The notes below the pieces were generated by a model that worked only from the letters and a program-made list of their open reading frames with translations, searched no databases and was not told the origin of the DNA. From Diadema setosum (lineage: Eukaryota > Echinodermata > Echinoidea > Diadematoida > Diadematidae), in contig NC_092704.1 in assembly GCF_964275005.1 (NCBI RefSeq), forward strand, positions 34,922,416 to 34,986,415: a DNA stretch of 64,000 nt, read 5' to 3'. Within the stretch, counting starts at the first letter, position 1. Each line of letters opens with the position of its first letter. Position numbers and translations under genes: made by a program. Shown here piece by piece: positions 46,198 to 59,137 of the stretch.

Positions 46198-47616
46198 CTA
46201 TAGAGAAATCATAACAAAGTGTAATAAAAGCAAGACAATATTCAGAGTTGTGAAGGTTCAGTTGTGAGTTTCTTCAATTTGTGTCTCCCTCTAGGAGGGA
46301 GACAAATTGAAGAAATTTACACCTGAAAATATGAATACATTTAGAGAATAGAGCTCCCAAAACACACCTGAAGTGGAGGTGGCAAGCTGTATATTTCAAT
46401 AACTGACTGACAGAGCCTGCAATGTGCGTTACAAGCACAAGTGAATTTTGATTCACCAAATTATTTCATTGAAACAGAAACAATTACACGAATATCAAAA
46501 ACATATTGGATAAGCAAGCATTCAAGGCAGTACAGTATGTCCCCCCCCCCAAAAAAAAAAAAAAAAATACAAGCAATCCTTATTTCTCTTTGACCACTGA
46601 AGCAAATCGAATGGGGTTTCCTGAAAGATGTGTGCCTGAAATTGTATTTAGATTGATTCCCTATTTTTAAAGATATCATTGCGTAGGGTCCCGTGGTATT
46701 TTTTTTTTTTTTTTTTTTGGAGGGGGACATACGGTACATGAAGTAAGGCACAATTCTTCATTAGTTTCTCTGATGTCAACACTTTCTAAAGAGAGTAAAA
46801 TGTTAACAAGTTTTATAAAAAGACAGTCTGAGGATTACTGCAAAGACCTAGTGCATTATTTTAGTGATGAGAATATGAAAAAAAAAATACTTCAGGAAGA
46901 CGCATTAGGTGGTAGGAAAATGGCGATGTGACACGAGTTGTTACGAAAGTGTCGTGACACCAACAGATTTTTGATCCTGATAATAATGCTACATACGATT
47001 GCGTTATCCACATAACAGGCCCCCTATGCCCCCACCCCTCCCCCCAGGAAAAAATAAAAACAAAAATCACAGAAGTTCAGGTTCATCATTGATAGAGTTC
47101 CTCATTCACAGAGTATACAGATCCCGAAATATGATCCTATATCAAAATAAACTCTTGTAAAACGTTTACTTTGTTTACAACACACATTAACATAGGCATT
47201 ATTTTAGAGATAAACTTTATAATAATCGATGTAAGCACTGACCTACAAAGAAGCAAGGGTACAACAAAGCCTGATAAGATAGTAGTATCCCGTATGTTTG
47301 TGCCAGTCCTATAATGATCATGATACTATGGATTTAACAGCGAGAGTCCTTTCGTATCGGATAAAGGTGTTGTAATGCTCTATGATCCTCACATATTTAT
47401 CTATATCAAGGACTTCGCCTATTTCGTTCTTGCTTAGACATGCATTATTAGTGATTGATTATTCCACATGCTGTGCCGTTTAATTACTCCAAATCTCAAT
47501 GAATTGCATTTCATCTAAATTCCAAATATAGCACATTGACAACGAACCTGAAAGTTATTACTTCAAAGGGAAATTTTTTTCACCGATTTCCTTTTTTTTT
47601 TAACTGCGCGACTTGC

Positions 47617-47717
47617 CTGTAATGTAGCTAGTGACGGTTCCCATGACAACACAAACGAAGCATCCAATAGGCGAGTAGTACAAGAAGGATAAATCATACA
47701 AACCGCCTACACTTGGT
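47617..47717 (-). CDS. SLC5-family copy B, exon equivalent to copy 1 exon d (GC donor)
   Basis: This 101-bp exon, phase 2 to 1, encodes GLYDLSFLYYSPIGCFVCVV then MGTVTSYITG, the last core helix of the clade. The acceptor is TTTCCAG. The donor reads ACAG|GCAAGT, so this would be one of the rare GC-AG introns. The flanking exon bases match the donor consensus strongly, as usually required for GC donors. Phases join both neighbours correctly. Confidence 0.83.
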
Positions 47718-48036
47718 CTGGAAATGAAAAGAAACACACGAAACCAAGATCACTTAGGATACATAGAATATGTATAATGAATATATACATACATATATAT
47801 ATATATATACTGCAAGGGTTAGGGGAGAGGGTTTTCTGACCGAGAATCCGAAAAATGTCAGACACAAGATGACATCGACTAAAACCAAAAGAGCTTTATA
47901 ACTCTGCCAAACAAGAAGGAAAGAGTCTGATTATAGAGTAATATTCGCAGACGGGTAAAATGGATTTTTTTTTTTTTTTTTGGCCGTAGCACATGACATA
48001 GAAATGAAAAGAAACTACCAATTTTGAAGAGTTTAC

Positions 48037-48248
48037 CGAGCCTCCTCAACGGCTGACGAGGTCACTGGCGGTGACGAGCTATCGTAAGTCGAGATCATCT
48101 CCGAAACCACCATTATCTCCGTTGCATTGTACATCGTACAGCCGTCTACAGATAGGACGTTAACTCCTGAGGAAGACGGGTATATCAGCGAGCCGACTTT
48201 AATCCAACCAACGAAGAGGACGCCACTCAGTAATCCAACGATTGCACC
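48037..48248 (-). CDS. SLC5-family copy B, exon equivalent to copy 1 exon c
   Basis: This 212-bp exon, phase 0 to 2, has acceptor TTCTTCAG and donor GTAAAC. It encodes GAIVGLLSGVLFVGWIKVGS, then LIYPSSSG and a polar loop with Cys and the sequon in GCTMYNATEI. The helix matches the family's 'GA..GLL.G......IG.G....P' pattern better than copy 1 does. An 10.9-kb intron precedes it; this intron holds retrotransposon pieces and a tandem duplication. Confidence 0.87.
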
Positions 48249-48624
48249 CTGAAGAAAGACACCATTTTGATAATCAAGTAATACACGGTATATTGTATTA
48301 TCTGCGAGCACTAGGTAAATGAATGGATGAATATAGTGTGTGTGTGTGTGTGTGTGTACACATATTTGCACAGCTTTTTATGAGGTTAAAATCCATGCTA
48401 TAAACATGAGGGCGAGTCTCTTGAATAAGCTTATTAAGTACTTTCATTCTACAAACAGTAATATGGTGCTACGAGCATTAAGAATTTGTTGCCAAGTAGC
48501 CACTTTGAGTGATTACGATGCCGTTTCTACAGTGAATAAGCTAACGTGTTTATTGAGGAAATAATTTTCCTTAATCTTGGTTTTCATGTAGTTGTAACAC
48601 ACGGAGACCGTTACACAAACTGAA

Positions 48625-48845
48625 TTGAATTGAATTGAATTGAATTGAATTTATTTTCCATTTCCATGTCAACATGAACAACATGAACAAGTACAAAGAC
48701 ATGATACATATCATTAACACACAAGTAAAAGTACAATTTACATAGACAATTGAAAAAAAAATAGAGACAATATGAATGGCAAATGGATGGATCTCCAGAA
48801 AGTAATAAAATAACTTATAACTTGAAGATCCAACAACAATCATAT
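48625..48845 (-). mobile_element. LINE 3' tail fragment with TTGAA tail
   Basis: (AATTG/TTGAA) pentamers at 48,623-48,652, TTTATTTTCCATTTCC, then about 130 bases and a weaker hairpin (GGATCT ... AGATCC, 48,790-48,831). Confidence 0.6.
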
Positions 48846-48922
48846 AAAGTATAAGTTGTCATTGACATGCATATCAAGAACATTGAGACATTTGTACATA
48901 CGCACACATACACGCACACATA

Positions 48923-49230
48923 TTCAATTCAATTCAATTCAATTCATTTATTTCATTCTCATTTTCTTTCCAACAAAACATAACACGAGGTAAATCAGAA
49001 AATCCATCATAAGCATGTATACAGTACAAAGTGCGAAGGATTAACGATATCCAACAAACTAATAGAGATGAATCATGTATACATACGGGAAAATACAAAG
49101 TTATATTTTGAGGAGAAAAAAAAAAAGAGAACTGAGAGGTCCACTAAAAAGCAGTGCTTGTAGATTGTGGACCACTCAAGAATTTCTTCCAAAAATACAC
49201 ATACAATTACAAATACATTACACATATGCA
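48923..49230 (-). mobile_element. LINE 3' tail fragment with stem-loop
   Basis: CAATT pentamer tail at 48,923-48,945 and hairpin GGTCCAC (49,138-49,144) / GTGGACC (49,167-49,173). It is the same subfamily as 23.45 kb. It lies 370 bases beyond the stop of the large LINE ORF2 but on present evidence is a separate insertion. Confidence 0.7.
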
Positions 49231-49598
49231 CAACAACATGGCATAACTAAACTAAGGAGATACAATCGAACGGAATGGGACAAAAACAGAATTAGTGGAA
49301 GAAAGGGAAAGGAAGAAAGAGAGAGAGAGAGAGAGAGAAATGAGAGAGAAGGGGGAGGGAGAGGGAGGGAGAGGAAAGATAGAGAATGCCTACACGCTGA
49401 ACAAGAGAAACGGAAGAGAGAATTGATGAGGTGCTTCGAACAGCTGGTGACTGCACGCAGCTGTGTAGAAATTATGCAAATAACATGCCGTATTTCATTG
49501 CCTAGTAATGCCGTTTTTCACTGCGTAATAATGAATTAAATAACCGATGATGACCCTCATGTTTGCTGTAACCTGTATAGGTAATGAAAATAAATATC

Positions 49599-52500
49599 TT
49601 AGCTAGAATTTAACAAAAAAGATTTCAAATTACGCTTAAAAATGTATAACGATGAAGAATTTTTTATTTCAGGACCTAATGAATTCCCAAATTTAGGGCC
49701 GATGTATATAAATGTGTTCTGAGCTAATAAGGTTCTCAAAAGGGGTAAGTGAAACTCATTAGAGCTCCTAGTAGGATAATCATGAAAAGATTGATTTCGT
49801 GGAAACATTGAATTAAAAATATTGGGAAGAGCATTTGTGTTATAATTGAACATGAACTGGCCCAGTTGAAAAAGAAACAAATCTTTAATTTTTAAAATCT
49901 TATATTCAATGAACAATGAATCTGAATGAGAACGTGGCGAAACCCCACAAATAATACGAAGTACTTTCTTTTGTAATAATAATAATTTATCTAATAAAGT
50001 TTGATGGGCGCTACCCCATGCTAAAATTCCGTAATTAAGATAAGGTAATATTAAAGAAAAATACAACGTTAACAAAGACGACGATGGAATGTGAAACTTA
50101 AGTCTGTTGATAATACCAATATTTCGTGAAATTATTTTACTTATGTTGATAATATGAGGCCTCCACGAAAGCTTATCATCCACTGTAATACCAAGGAATT
50201 TTATGTGGGATACACGTTCTAATTGAGTACCATCAAAAATAAGATCTGTGCTTAATGTTTCTATGGATTTACTAAAAAGCATATACTTAGTTTTCTGGAG
50301 ATTAAGTGATAATTTATTAGCTCTTATCCATTGAGTCACTTTTTTCAATTCAGAGTTGACGGTGTCAATTAAAGTAACTGGGTCTTGATGGGAAAAGAAA
50401 ACATTTGAGTCATCAGCAAAAAGTATAAATGAGAGTGTATCAGATGACCTGCAAAAATCATTGATGTAAACAATAAAAAGTAAAGGACCTAATATACTAC
50501 CCTGAGGGACGCCACATTTAATAAATTTGAAACTTGAGTTATTCTCGTTCAGAGATACATATTGTTTTCGGTTTTGCAGGTAACTCCTGAACCACTCCAA
50601 GGCCTTCCCCCTTATGCCATAATGTGACAATTTATGAAATAAAATGTCATGATTAATTGTATCGAAGGCCTTGGAGAAGTCCAGGAAGATACCAACAAGA
50701 TGCGAATGATTATCTATTGTATGCGCGGCATTATCAATAAACTTCAATAGAGCGTGAATAGTGCTGTGTTTCCGACGAAACCCAAATTGAGAGTTTACAA
50801 AAACATTATGAGAGTTAAGAAAATTAATTGTTCTTTTAAATACTAATTTTCCTAAAATTTTAGATAAGGATGAAAGTAAAGAAATGGGTCTATAATTGCT
50901 GACATCAAGATCATCTCCTTTTTTAAATAAAGGGACAACCTTAGCAATTTTCATTTGATCAGGAAAAACGCCATATAACATAGATTTATTGAAAATATGT
51001 ACAAGTGGGTCCACAATTGAAGATATAATACCCTTTAAAATGAAATTACTTATGTCATCATAACCCGCACTGCGTTTGTTATTCATTCCAGCAACAATAT
51101 CCATTATTTCATGTTTCGTAGTTGGAACGAAAAAAAATAGAACTAGAATTAGATTCACCTAAAAAATGTGAAAAATGTGTATTAGACGGTGGTACTTCTT
51201 TCGCCAAATTCTCTCCAATCATTGAAAAATAAGAATTAAAAATATTTGCCATATCACCAGAATCTTCAAAAATTCTATCATCGAATCGAATTTTTGTAAT
51301 ACTTGATTTCTTTTTTGATACATTCATGGCCTGTTTCAATACCTTCCATGTATTCTTCATATCATGTTTATATTTTTCTAACTGAATCGCATAATATTTC
51401 CACTTTTCAAATCGTATAACTTTAGTTAAAACATTTTTATACGATGTATATTTCCTTTTTGACTCTTCAGTTTTTTTCATTTTATATTTATAATATAACC
51501 TATTTTTCCTATTCACAGAACGCAAAAGGGATTTAGAAATCCATGGAAGCTTAGGGGATGTTTTATAACTAACTAACTTATCTTTTATTTTAGGAATATA
51601 TTCATCTAAATTTCTATTAATTATCTCTAAAAAATTATCACATGATACATTAACATCATCATTATCACAAACACCAGACCAATCAACTCTTTCTAAGCTA
51701 GCACCAAGGCTAGCTAAATTTTCTGGTGTGGCTCTTCGTCTAGTTGGAGGAACATGAAACTTATTAACCGCATGCTTAAGATTAAACCAAGCCATAACTG
51801 GGAAATGATCAGTCATATCGGATAAAATTATAGAAGAATCTAAAAATTGTAATAAATTACCAAAAATATTATCAAGGAGGGTGGCGGAATGATTTGTAAC
51901 ACGTGTGGGTTTCGAGATTAAAGGCAAAAATGAGGCTGATAAAAGTATTTCAAGAAACTCTTGTGACATGATATCATTTTTTATCAAATCAATATTAAAA
52001 TCACCCATTACAAAAACATTTTTATTAACAAAAAGGGGACTCTTTAACACATTTGTAATATAATTCAAAAAATCATTAGGATTAGAACTAGGGGGTCTGT
52101 AAACAATACCAATTATAATATTCTTACTTTGTGGAACAGATATTTCCACAAATAAAGATTCTATAATATCATTCATTGAATTTAACTCATCGCAAACGTT
52201 GTAATCAAATTCATGAGACAAATAAAACGCTACCCCACCACCCGTCCTATTCAATCTATTATTAACTATTAAATTATAACCATTTATTGCATACGGTAAA
52301 TTAATATCAGATGATAACCATGTCTCAGTTAAACCTATAACTGAAATTTGTTGTTTATTTTGATTATCTAATAATATCTGTAATTCATCAAAATGCTTAT
52401 TGATACTCCTGACGTTTAAATGTAACATAGAAAAAATTTTTCCAGAAAAATTTTTCACGATACCTTTAAACTGATCAACTGTAACATACTTAGAAGAAAT

Positions 52501-52698
52501 TTGGGCCGGATCATATTCAAAATCAAAATCATCATATAAATCTTGTGAAGACGAATTAACATTATTAATATATTAATTATCAATAAAAGCAGATGAATGT
52601 GAATTATTCCGACTTGATTCTGTAGGGGAGTGTCTAAACAAATCAAAGAGTTCATCATCATCAAGGGAATCAAATGCTAGGTTGGGTCTATTAGCCAT
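49599..52698 (-). mobile_element. Non-LTR retrotransposon ORF2 (endonuclease plus reverse transcriptase), nearly intact
   Basis: The frame starts at ATG 52,698 (MANRPNLAFDSLDDDELF). It has a single in-frame TAA at 52,573-52,575. It then carries an apurinic-type endonuclease (MLHLNVRSINKHFDELQ, GLTETWLS, IGIVYRPPSS, VFVMGDFNIDLI) and, after one frameshift near 51,110-51,158, a reverse transcriptase. The RT motifs are VSNYRPISLLSSLSKILGKL, LDFSKAFDTINHDIL, GVPQGSILGPLLF and the catalytic FILFADD. The C-terminal part ends in an HDYPTRSSNEFHLPLLRT-type region usual in the CR1/Jockey/Rex1 supergroup. It sits in the copy B intron in the same orientation as the gene. With only one stop and one frameshift it looks young. 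The 3' end is near 49.55 kb. Confidence 0.92.
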
Positions 52699-53367
52699 AA
52701 TGAAAAGCAGGATCTACATAACAGCATATCAATTGGTGAGGTTGCAAGAGAAAAGACATATTCTGGCATAAGTGAAGCACAAACAATTCCGAGTTCATGG
52801 AGAGTACAGCGAGTAGGCAAACACAATAAACAAAGAATTCTGACAACATAAACAATGAACATAGAACACATAAACAGACTTGAATAAGTGTATGAAAAAA
52901 CATTAATTTTCAGCACAAAGCATAATATGTCTGCGTTGCAGGTCTCATAAATTAATCTTCTTGTTTTTCTACATGGGACATTGGCTATCCTCTTGACAAA
53001 ATATGGATGTAATCAAGGTGTCGATAAAAATTGTTAATGGCAAACAGATATTGCAGAATGTTGGGGGTTTTTTTGAAATAAAAAATCAAGATACACATGA
53101 AAATGAGCTATAGCTTATCATGCTAAGTGGATGAGTAATAAACAGATTAAAGCTTTCACGCAATGAATCCATTTTGGGAGAAAAATATACAAAGAAAGTG
53201 TATATTATTTGTGTTGAACAAACGGAGCGACAATGTGGAGGCCACAAAGAAAAGAAAAATATATATATAAAATCACACATTATCAACTCAATATCAGAAT
53301 AAGTTTACACATATTACACAGCACTGTTATTTCCAATAACAATTCAACAGTAAATCTATTCTGATCA

Positions 53368-53408
<41 letters not shown>

Positions 53409-53539
53409 ATGCAATACCCTCAGAGTACATCGTTAACCTGTACACCTGTTTTGCAGTCAATCACCTCACAAATGATTGTGCATACAGCCACGGTGCAAGT
53501 CATTGTGCATGACCGGACGGTCGCGCACAGAGTACAGTC

Positions 53540-56500
53540 GAAAAGGTAAGTGTGCCAGCACGGACGGACAGCAGTACAGGTGTGGTGAGGTAAATAAGAA
53601 TTCCTTTCATAATCTGTAAATACATTTCATACTTGTGACGTTTGTAATAACTATTAACCTATGCATCAACTTACTATAACCTATCAATCATTTAAAAAAA
53701 AAAAACGTTTTAGATATAAATTCATCAGTATTCAAACCTATCATATCGAGTGGATGACTGGTAACAACTACAGACAATGTCATTCTCATCGTATTAATAT
53801 AAGCTAAATATTGTATATGCTTAGAAAATACGAGGGAAAACATGAGGGAAAAAATGAAGAGCCTGTTTGCAAAAAACCGATAAGTCCACATTTGCCAAAC
53901 GGAGATATTTGCGATTAAAGGTCAAGAAAAATAAAGAGAATAATAAGAAAATTTTTGCTTCTTTTGACCATAACTTCAAAAAAGTACCTTTATATGTAAT
54001 GACCAAGATATCATTTAAAAAGTGATATTTTGTACTTTATGACAGAGACCGTACTTCAAAATCTTCAAAAATGGACCCATCGGTTTCTGCAAACAAGCTC
54101 CTCAAATGTACCAGTACAGACATCGAATATCGGGATATAGGCCAATATACATGTACCGATGGGTCTGTGTATTAAACAGTACCAGCCACCATTTATAATA
54201 CCTATTCTTATCAATAAATTCCTAGATTACTTAATATTAACGTAGTCAAAGTAACGCCACTCTGAGCCTATTCCCTATTACACAGACGAGCGTAAAAAAG
54301 TACTCATACTGCATGGACAGTACATCACCTTTCGCCCGCACGTAATCATTCTGAAAAATACATGTTGTGTAACAGCAGGGATGGACGGTAACACCACCCT
54401 TTAACATGCGCGCACACCCACATAAAGTTACATGTTTAATAATTACGACTAAAATCTATAGGAGTGCCAAATGAAACAACTGATTTCTTAAAATTCTTCT
54501 TGTTTATCGGATTCATACATAAGATCCAGATGTAGGGCTATTACTATAAGCCTCGGGCCTTCCTCCCCATATCATGTTATTGCACTAATACTATGTGCAG
54601 TACGTGAATCACCGTCTTCATCTATGCATGTGAAAAAGAATTTTAAAAAATCTAAACAATTTGCGTTAGAGAAAAAAAAAAGCAAATGGTTTTATGACTT
54701 GTGGTCTCAGTACAGATTGTTGTGATAAGACTGTAAACCATGATGAGAAAGACGAAGTGTATAAACTGCTCTGGATGTCAATTTCAGTCTGCCAAAAAAA
54801 AAATAAAATAAAAATGATAAATATATATATATATATATATATATATTCGGCTGTTTTCCTAACAAAAATGTTTATATATAACACACCCCGCGCACAATCG
54901 TCTTGCCTTTTACATGCGAATATCTAGACTTATTACTCAAACACAAAAACAAAGACTGAAACGTTCAGAAGAAAAAAAAAACAAAAAACAAGGAGAATTA
55001 TCTAACTGATCCATACTCACTCCCACCTCAGTTTGATAACTTTCCCCCAAATTGAGTGAGCTGCAGTTACCGGAGAGGGGATTTAGATCATAAAAGTACA
55101 CGTATTCTTCTTGGGCGACTTAATTCATGCTGACAATCTATTCATCTAGTGCTTTATACTTACTGAAAAAAGGTTACCTTAAAACTGAAAATTCGAATAT
55201 CAAAGGTAAGTCATGGTGCTTGGCTGTATGGCCGCGCACAGACAGTCTGAAAAGGTGAGTATGCCAGCACGGACGGACAATAGCACAGGTAAGTATATAT
55301 GAAATGAATAAAAATTTATCTTATAATCTGTAAATATCTCTCATACGTGTTACTTTTATAATAACTGTAATCCTATATACCAGCTTATTATAACACATCA
55401 TTAATTAAAAAATATAATTTACGTTTCAGTGATGGATTCATTAATACTCAAATTAGATTGTCCTGTCATATAAGATGGATGACTGGTAGCGACTACATCA
55501 TTCCCGTCGTGTATATAAACATATTATTGTATATGCATATAGTAAATACAAAAGAATGTACCAATTCAGACATCGAACAGAGAAAACAGCGATGTAGGAG
55601 TCATGAATTCAATTCATGTCAAGCAATCACACAGCTGACTTGATCATTATCGGGACATAGGCCTTATACATGTACCGATGGGTCTGTATATTAAACAGTA
55701 CTAGCCACCATTTGTAATAATATCTGAAGAGCCCGCTTGCAGAAACCGACGAGTCCACATTTGTCAAATGGAGATATTTGCGATTAAAGGTCAAGAAAAC
55801 AAAGAGAATAATAAGAAAAATTTTGCTTCTTTTGACCATAACTTCAAAAATATACCTTTATATGTAGTGATCAATATATCATTTAACAGGTATTATTTTG
55901 TACATTATGACAGAGACCGTATTTCAAAATCTTCAAAATGGACCTATCGGTTTCTGCGAACAAACTCTTCATCTATTCTTCTCAATATATTCCGAGACTA
56001 CCTGATACTAACGTAGTCAAAGTAACACTACTCTGAGCCAATACACTATTACACAGTCGAGCGTAAAACAGTACTTGTGTGTACTCATACTGCATGCACA
56101 GTATGCACCACCTTTCGCCCGCGCCAGTGCCGTATATTATACGGCACTGGCCCGCGCGTAATAATTCTGAAAAATACATGTTGTGTAACAGCACGGACGG
56201 ACGGTAGCACCACCCTTTAACATGCGCGCACACCCACAAAGTTACATAAAATGATTACTACTGATGTTTGAGATCTATAAGAGTGCCCAATGAAACAACT
56301 GATTGCTTAAAATTCATATTTATCGGATTCATACATAAAATCCAGATCAAATATCATTAAAGATCCGTAAGCCCATTACTATAGGCCTCGGGCCTTCCTC
56401 CCATACTATGCAAATGTACTATGTGCAGTACATGAATCACATTCTACATCTGCATGTGTGCAAAAGAACTGTGAATATCCAGACAACAGCAAAGAGATGA

Positions 56501-57000
56501 GAGCAAATGAATGATAACTTGTGGTCTCAGTACAGATTGTTGCGATAAGAATGTACACAAGACCATGGTGAGAAAGTCAGACTTTTAGAAACTGCTCTGA
56601 AAATTATTTGCAATTTGCCAGCTAAAAAAAAAAAAAAGAATACTCGGCTGTTTTCCTAATAAAGTGTTTTTTTTTTTTTTTATGTATCACACATTGCACA
56701 CAAGCGTCTTGCCTTTTCACTATAACACAGATTAAAGGATGGAGCGTCAAACAGTACTGATATTGAACAGTACGCCACCTTCCGTCCGCGCGTAATCATT
56801 CTGAAAAAAATACATGTTGTGTAACAGCACGGACGGACGGCAGCAACACTCTTTAACATGAGCGCACGCCCACATTAAAGTTACATAAAATGATTACGAC
56901 TGAGATCTATTATAGGAGGCTGAGGGCCAAATGAAACAAGTGATTTCTTGAAATTTGTCTTACTTGTCGGATTCATACATAAAATTCAAATCAAATATAA
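53540..57000. repeat. Tandem segmental duplication in the copy B intron
   Basis: Blocks about 53,540-54,930 and 55,245-56,690 run in parallel. Shared landmarks are AGATATTTGCGATTAAAGGT, TATGACAGAGACCGTA and CATGTTGTGTAACAGCA followed by (C)GGACGGACGG. A third partial copy starts near 56,735. The unit is about 1.85 kb. No coding potential was recognised; open frames in it are AT-rich and not shared between units. Confidence 0.8.
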
Positions 57001-57318
57001 TTATACCTCAAAGTGAGCTTCTCAAATAGCTTTATTTCTCATTAATATCAAATGGAGAAGCATTTGTATAGCTTTCTTGATTGAGGACACAGTGTAAGTT
57101 TGATACAAGAACTAAAAAAAAAAATAAATAAATAAATAAATAAATTGCCATATATGCCAAATGAGCGTTGCACGTAATTTGTTACAAAAACAAAACAAAA
57201 CAAAACAAAACAACCCAAATGGTTATTAGTCAATATCCATATATTCTTATCAGATTCATACGAATCATAGATATACAGCAATTATTTAGCACTTATCTTC
57301 ATACATGTAGGTCGTCCT

Positions 57319-58317
57319 TCACTCAAAGTTGAAGGGGATGCCACCAGCCTGTCGCCATTTGCCGGAGTAAAACTTCAGTTTTGTTCCTTTGTTGTATAGA
57401 TCCTGAACTTGTTTTGTCCACTTCTTTTTTTCCTCCAGGTCCGTTGGGGTGAGATCATCTGTGATGAAATACCTTTCATCCTTCAGGGTCTCGCGGGCAC
57501 GGCGCATGATGTCGACCTTTTCTCTATACGAGAGAAGCTTCACTAGAATATGCCTGGGACGACCTTCGACTTTTTTCCCGTCACGATGGGCTCTCTCCAC
57601 TTTCGTCTTCACCTTAAACTTGGAATGGAGGATCTCCTCCACTATGGTGACAGGATCTTCGCGTTCGCCTTGAGGAGCTTCCGGAATACCCACCAGCCTG
57701 ATGTTGTTTCTTCTGGAGAACCTCTCGCTTTTGTTGTTGGCCGCTTTGTTTCTCTGAACTTCCAGTTGGAGCTCTGCTATTTCTTTTTCCATGGCTTCTA
57801 ATTTGCTTTTCATGCCCTTTTGATTTTCCACCAGGTCGTCTACACGCTTCCGCTCAAATTCCAACGAAGCTCCAAGATTCAGCTCGAGCTGGTGCAGCTT
57901 ATCCAGGAAGTTATCCACCGCACTGCTGATCATCCTCTCGAACCTCTCAGTTGCCTTCTGAAAATATTCTTCCATGTTCGATGAAATACCTTCTCTCTCC
58001 ACCACAGGTTCCGCAACGGCCTGGCAAGAGGACTGGGAGGGTGACCGACTTTCGTAAGACGTGGTTGCAGGCGCCATATTGATGACGTCATCACCCTCAG
58101 CTTCTGCAACTGGTAGCGTGTCGCTGTTGTCTGGCGGCGTAGTGGCTGAGTTCACCGGGCTAGCAAGGCTTGCCCGGCTCGCGGACCGAGCATTCAAATT
58201 TGGCGGGCTGTTCCGTGCCGTAGCTGGTTGGGCCTTTCGAGCAGGTTGAAATGGTACATAAGTTTTCGGCCTCGTAGCAGCTAGTCGTTGAGGTCTTTTG
58301 CTCTGTTGTTGATCCAT
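57319..58317 (-). mobile_element. L1-type ORF1 protein (coiled coil + RRM + C-terminal domain), solitary and intact
   Basis: The frame is open for 332 codons from MDQQQSKRPQRLAATRPK. It has a Ser/Pro/Ala-rich N-terminal region and then a long heptad-type segment (LDKLHQLELNLGASLEFERK through LEAMEKEIAELQLEVQRNKA). An RRM-like start (SRRNNIRLVGIPEAPQ) and the L1 ORF1 C-terminal motif (RPRHILVKLLSYREKVDIMR) follow. L1-type ORF1 proteins are RNA-binding trimeric chaperones. No ORF2 follows: after the stop there is only AT-rich DNA, and the nearest EN-RT (52.7 kb) belongs by its motifs to a different lineage. The frame also runs upstream to 58,470 without a stop, which is probably 5' untranslated sequence. 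Confidence 0.85.
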
Positions 58318-58510
58318 ACTCGATCTACGATGAGTAATGAGTAAGATACTGCACAGATTGTTTGAAGAAAAATGGCCTTGGAGTCCCAAATCTGGAAAAT
58401 TGTAGCCACTTTTGAGACGAGCAACAAAACGCGTGTTCGCTATTCCATAGCGCCCTCTAGGACATATCACAATAACTCAGCCTGATTATTAAAAAAAAGG
58501 AAAAAAACAA

Positions 58511-58933
58511 CTAATTATCTGATATAAACTTTTGTAATAAATATTTTTTCAACTTTACTTTAAAATTTTTCACAGCACTGCATTGTTTTATATTTTCAGG
58601 TAACATATTCCATAATTCTGGTGCTCTGCATATGATATTAGAGTTTGTAAACGAGAACCTTCCGTATTGCACACGAAAATCATTTGCACTTCTTGTATTA
58701 TAATTGTGAATTGACCTATTTTGCACAAACAAATTATCAAATAATTCTGGTAACCTATCATTAGTATATGAATGCATAAAACAAATTACTTGGTAATCAT
58801 AAAGTAAAAATACTGGCAGTATATTCAATTCATGAAACAATGGCTTTGTATGGCTATCATATGAAGACTTTGAAATGATACGTACCGCTCTTTTCTGCAG
58901 TACTGCTAATCCATTTTGGAGGAACAAGCACAC
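58511..58933 (-). mobile_element. 5'-truncated non-LTR retrotransposon, RT C-terminal fragment
   Basis: This encodes 140 residues that match the end of RT proteins of the CR1/Jockey type: LQKRAVRIISKSSYDSHTKP, YDYQVICFMHSYTNDRLPEL, IHNYNTRSANDF and a final LW.MLPE.IK..... FK..LK.YLL. It aligns with, but is only moderately similar to, the C terminus of the element at 49.6-52.7 kb, so it is a different family. The upstream part is missing, as usual for dead-on-arrival LINE copies. It abuts the 5' flank of the L1-type ORF1. Confidence 0.8.
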
Positions 58934-59137
58934 AAAATGCTGGCCTACAAACCTTTAAAGCCGATCCCTTAATGCTTGTAGCAACTTTAATCGCACATAT
59001 ACATTTTGTATACCATGCATAAATGCATGCGTTGACTAAAGTGGTATACATATTAATTCTGCTTCTTTTATTCTGTGTTGAGTGCCACCATACACATTAC
59101 AAAACACGACTGAATGGTTGTCTGCCGCAAAACTTAC

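Noticed and set aside
48249..48371. N-terminal extension of the minus-strand ORF over copy B exon 48,037-48,248
   Set aside because: It encodes CA-repeat His/Thr and lies upstream of a good acceptor; it is intron.
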